From contig NZ_LGSI01000066.1 of NCBI RefSeq assembly GCF_001698815.1, positions 1 through 64,000 of the forward strand: a stretch of DNA of 64,000 nt, written 5' to 3'. The position numbers were made by a program, and so were the translations under genes. Of the stretch, positions 62,511-64,000 are shown piece by piece (the first letter of the stretch is position 1; the number at the start of each line of letters is the position of its first letter). The stretch comes from Pseudomonas syringae. Its GTDB lineage: Bacteria > Pseudomonadota > Gammaproteobacteria > Pseudomonadales > Pseudomonadaceae. A model generated the notes under the pieces. It searched no databases and was not told the DNA's origin. It was given only the letters and a program-made list of their open reading frames with translations.

Positions 62511-63275
62511 TTAAAGAATGCTGAACGGGAAGTACTTGTCGTTAATTTTCTTGTAGCTGCCGTCTTCGATGATTTCTTTGATTGCCAGGTTGAGTCTGGC
62601 GCGCAGCGGGTCGTTCAGGCGCACGGCGATGCCGATCTTGTCGTTGTCGTAGACCGGATTACCCTTGAATTCGAAGCTCATGCCCGCGTCGCTTTTCAGC
62701 CATTCGTAGCTCGGGTATTTGTCGGCCAGGATCGCGTCCAGATGCCCGGCGGCCAGATCGGCGTAGGCGCTTGCCTGCGTGTCGTAGAGCTTGATTGTGA
62801 CTTCTTCGCCCAGATTCTGTTGCAGCCAGGTCGCGGATACAGTGTCGTTCTGCGTGCCGATGGTCTTGCCGCGCAACGAGTCTTTGATCGACGCGGTGTC
62901 GGTTTTGATGTCGCTGGTCTTGGGGGCGATGAATTGCAGTTTGTTGGAATAGTACGGGGTGGTGAAGTCCACCAGCGCGCTGCGTTCCGGCGTGATGGAC
63001 ATGGACGACATGATGAAGTCGTAGTTGCCTACGACCAGCGACGGAATCATCTCATTCCATCCCGTAACCACCACTTCGCACTCGACTTTCATCTTCGCGC
63101 ACAGTGCATTGCCGATCTCGACGTCAAAGCCGACGACCTGGCCGCTGGCGTCTTTGTTATTGAACGGCGGGTAAGCCCCTTCGACGCCCATCTTCAACTT
63201 GTCCACAGCAAAAGCGCTGGTCGTGAAAGCCAGGGCGGCCACTGCGACCAGCAGGCATTTTCTGTACATCTGCAT
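62511..63275 (-). CDS. ABC transporter amino-acid-binding protein
   Basis: A 254-residue periplasmic binding protein of the basic/polar amino acid family. The signal peptide (LLVAVAALAFTTSAFA) precedes LKMGVEGAYPPFNN, and GFDVEIGNALCAKM, SMSITPERSALVDFT and the Q-x-N-D segment GTQNDTVSA mark the family (similar to HisJ/ArgT). The ATG at 63275 has GGAGC eight bases upstream. No permease or ATPase genes are in view; they may lie outside the window or elsewhere. Confidence 0.88.
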   Translation of the reverse strand: MQMYRKCLLVAVAALAFTTSAFAVDKLKMGVEGAYPPFNNKDASGQVVGFDVEIGNALCAKMKVECEVVVTGWNEMIPSLVVGNYDFIMSSMSITPERSALVDFTTPYYSNKLQFIAPKTSDIKTDTASIKDSLRGKTIGTQNDTVSATWLQQNLGEEVTIKLYDTQASAYADLAAGHLDAILADKYPSYEWLKSDAGMSFEFKGNPVYDNDKIGIAVRLNDPLRARLNLAIKEIIEDGSYKKINDKYFPFSIL

Positions 63276-63523
63276 GGGTGTTGCTCCGTTTGCGGTTGCT
63301 GGACATGAATGATTTGCGCCGTGCCGGCAGACCGTTGGAGCGGTCTGGCGCGGCGATTCAGCTCTTCGACCCTGGCGCGCGGTAAAAGCTCAACGTCCGA
63401 GGGCGCCGAATGAAGTTTATTTCATGGACGAGCGGGCGTGTGGGATGGTTTTAGCTGAATGGGTCAGATGGATCGACACGCGTTGTACGAGGTTTCGCAA
63501 TGGACCTGCAAAGACCGGACCTT
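63276..63523. other. Gap upstream of the binding-protein gene
   Basis: This should contain the promoter of the binding-protein gene. No operator or gene was recognised. Confidence 0.4.
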
Positions 63524-63623
63524 GTAGGAGGGGACTTGTCCCCGATTGCAATGCGTCCTGCACCGATAAAATCCGAAAGTAACGCCGCCTGTACCGGCCA
63601 TTCGGGGACAAGTCCCCTCCTAC
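63524..63623. repeat. Facing pair of REP units
   Basis: GTAGGAGGGGACTTGTCCCC at 63524 and GGGGACAAGTCCCCTCCTAC ending at 63622 enclose about 60 bp. Confidence 0.85.
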
Positions 63624-63988
63624 CTGTAATCCAGATCGCACCATGGTGGCAGATTCTCTCCTGCGCATTTACGAGTTACGTGCGCTTGTTTTTCCGCACA
63701 CCCAGACAAGACGCACCGCTGCGGTGCATCGAGATCCTGGGGTGTGTAGTTTCGGTGCGTTCTCGTGTCGCGTCTTGGGGCGGCAGGTAACAAATCCTAC
63801 AAAAATGGCTAAACGCCAGTGCAATCAATAAGTTGTCGTATATCTCCCTAAAGCCTCTATTCCAAGGGCGACGTCGTTTTTGAAACATTTTGGCGTAATT
63901 CTTGCGTCAATAATAAAAAACAGCACCGTTGCTTTCTTTTTACGAAGAGGTCCGGTGCGAATCGTTCCCCCTCTCAAAGGTAGGTTCA
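63624..63988. other. Leader region of the next gene
   Basis: No gene supported. The last 150 bases are AT-rich and include a ribosome site AAAGG, so a promoter for the truncated gene at the right edge is likely here. Confidence 0.4.
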
Positions 63989-64000
63989 ATGAGCAGTACC
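63989..64000 (+). CDS. Start of a gene cut by the window edge
   Basis: An ATG at 63989 with AAAGG nine bases upstream opens a frame beginning M-S-S-T. Only four codons are visible, so no product can be named. Confidence 0.4.

Overview
The window reads as a stretch of chromosome from a Pseudomonas of the P. fluorescens group. The evidence is the high-GC coding sequence, the gts-oprB-hexR-zwf-pgl-eda glucose region, the cyoABCDE terminal oxidase, FecIRA, Pseudomonas-type small proteins (DUF1652, DUF3820, DUF2383), and many REP palindromes of the types GTAGGACCGGCTTTAGCC and GTGGGAGCGAGCTTGCTC. The assignment rests on recognised protein families; no database search was run.

Layout. (1) 1-11.4 kb: glucose uptake and the Entner-Doudoroff entry pathway. 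It holds the ABC importer gtsABCD, porin oprB, a hexose-6-phosphate mutarotase, the repressor gene hexR, and zwf-pgl-eda transcribed divergently from hexR across a HexR-type operator. CA-rich Crc/Hfq motifs lie next to the gtsA and oprB ribosome sites. (2) 11.4-22 kb: a class V aminotransferase with a DUF3820 gene, a four-helix-bundle gene behind a sigma54-like promoter, a diguanylate cyclase, and a periplasmic adaptor/RND pump set followed by a response regulator and sensor kinase. (3) 22.2-28.8 kb: a chaperone-usher fimbrial cluster (two pilins, chaperone, usher, second chaperone, two-domain tip protein). (4) 28.8-34.4 kb: small proteins, a GNAT, cheV, the NO dioxygenase hmp behind three NorR-type sites, and dsbB. 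(5) 34.8-39.7 kb: cyoABCDE. (6) 39.9-50.5 kb: a glycosyltransferase and a broken acetyltransferase, VOC/LysR pair, ilvE, a PheC-like periplasmic protein, ArsR and its probable target dehydrogenase, a manganese catalase operon, a DUF6152/DUF6644 pair and small proteins.

(7) 50.5-58.9 kb is an accessory, partly decayed region. It starts at a tRNA-3'-end-like scrap and an IS3-type scar, carries fecIRA with a Fur-box candidate, then two broken genes (DUF3303 and multicopper oxidase), a gene-poor stretch with a 15-bp perfect stem-loop and four clustered DnaA-box-like sites, and ends with a tyrosine integrase next to an intact tRNA-Thr. (8) 58.9-64 kb: a J-domain membrane protein, a Dps-family protein, a SAM methyltransferase, an amino-acid binding protein, and the first codons of a gene cut by the window edge.

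Most of the window is ordinary core genome. The parts that merit a second look are the hmp and ArsR control regions, the DUF6152/DUF6644 pair with its possible N-terminal histidine metal site, the fimbrial chaperone lacking the usual active-site lysine, and the decayed island between the two tRNA signals.
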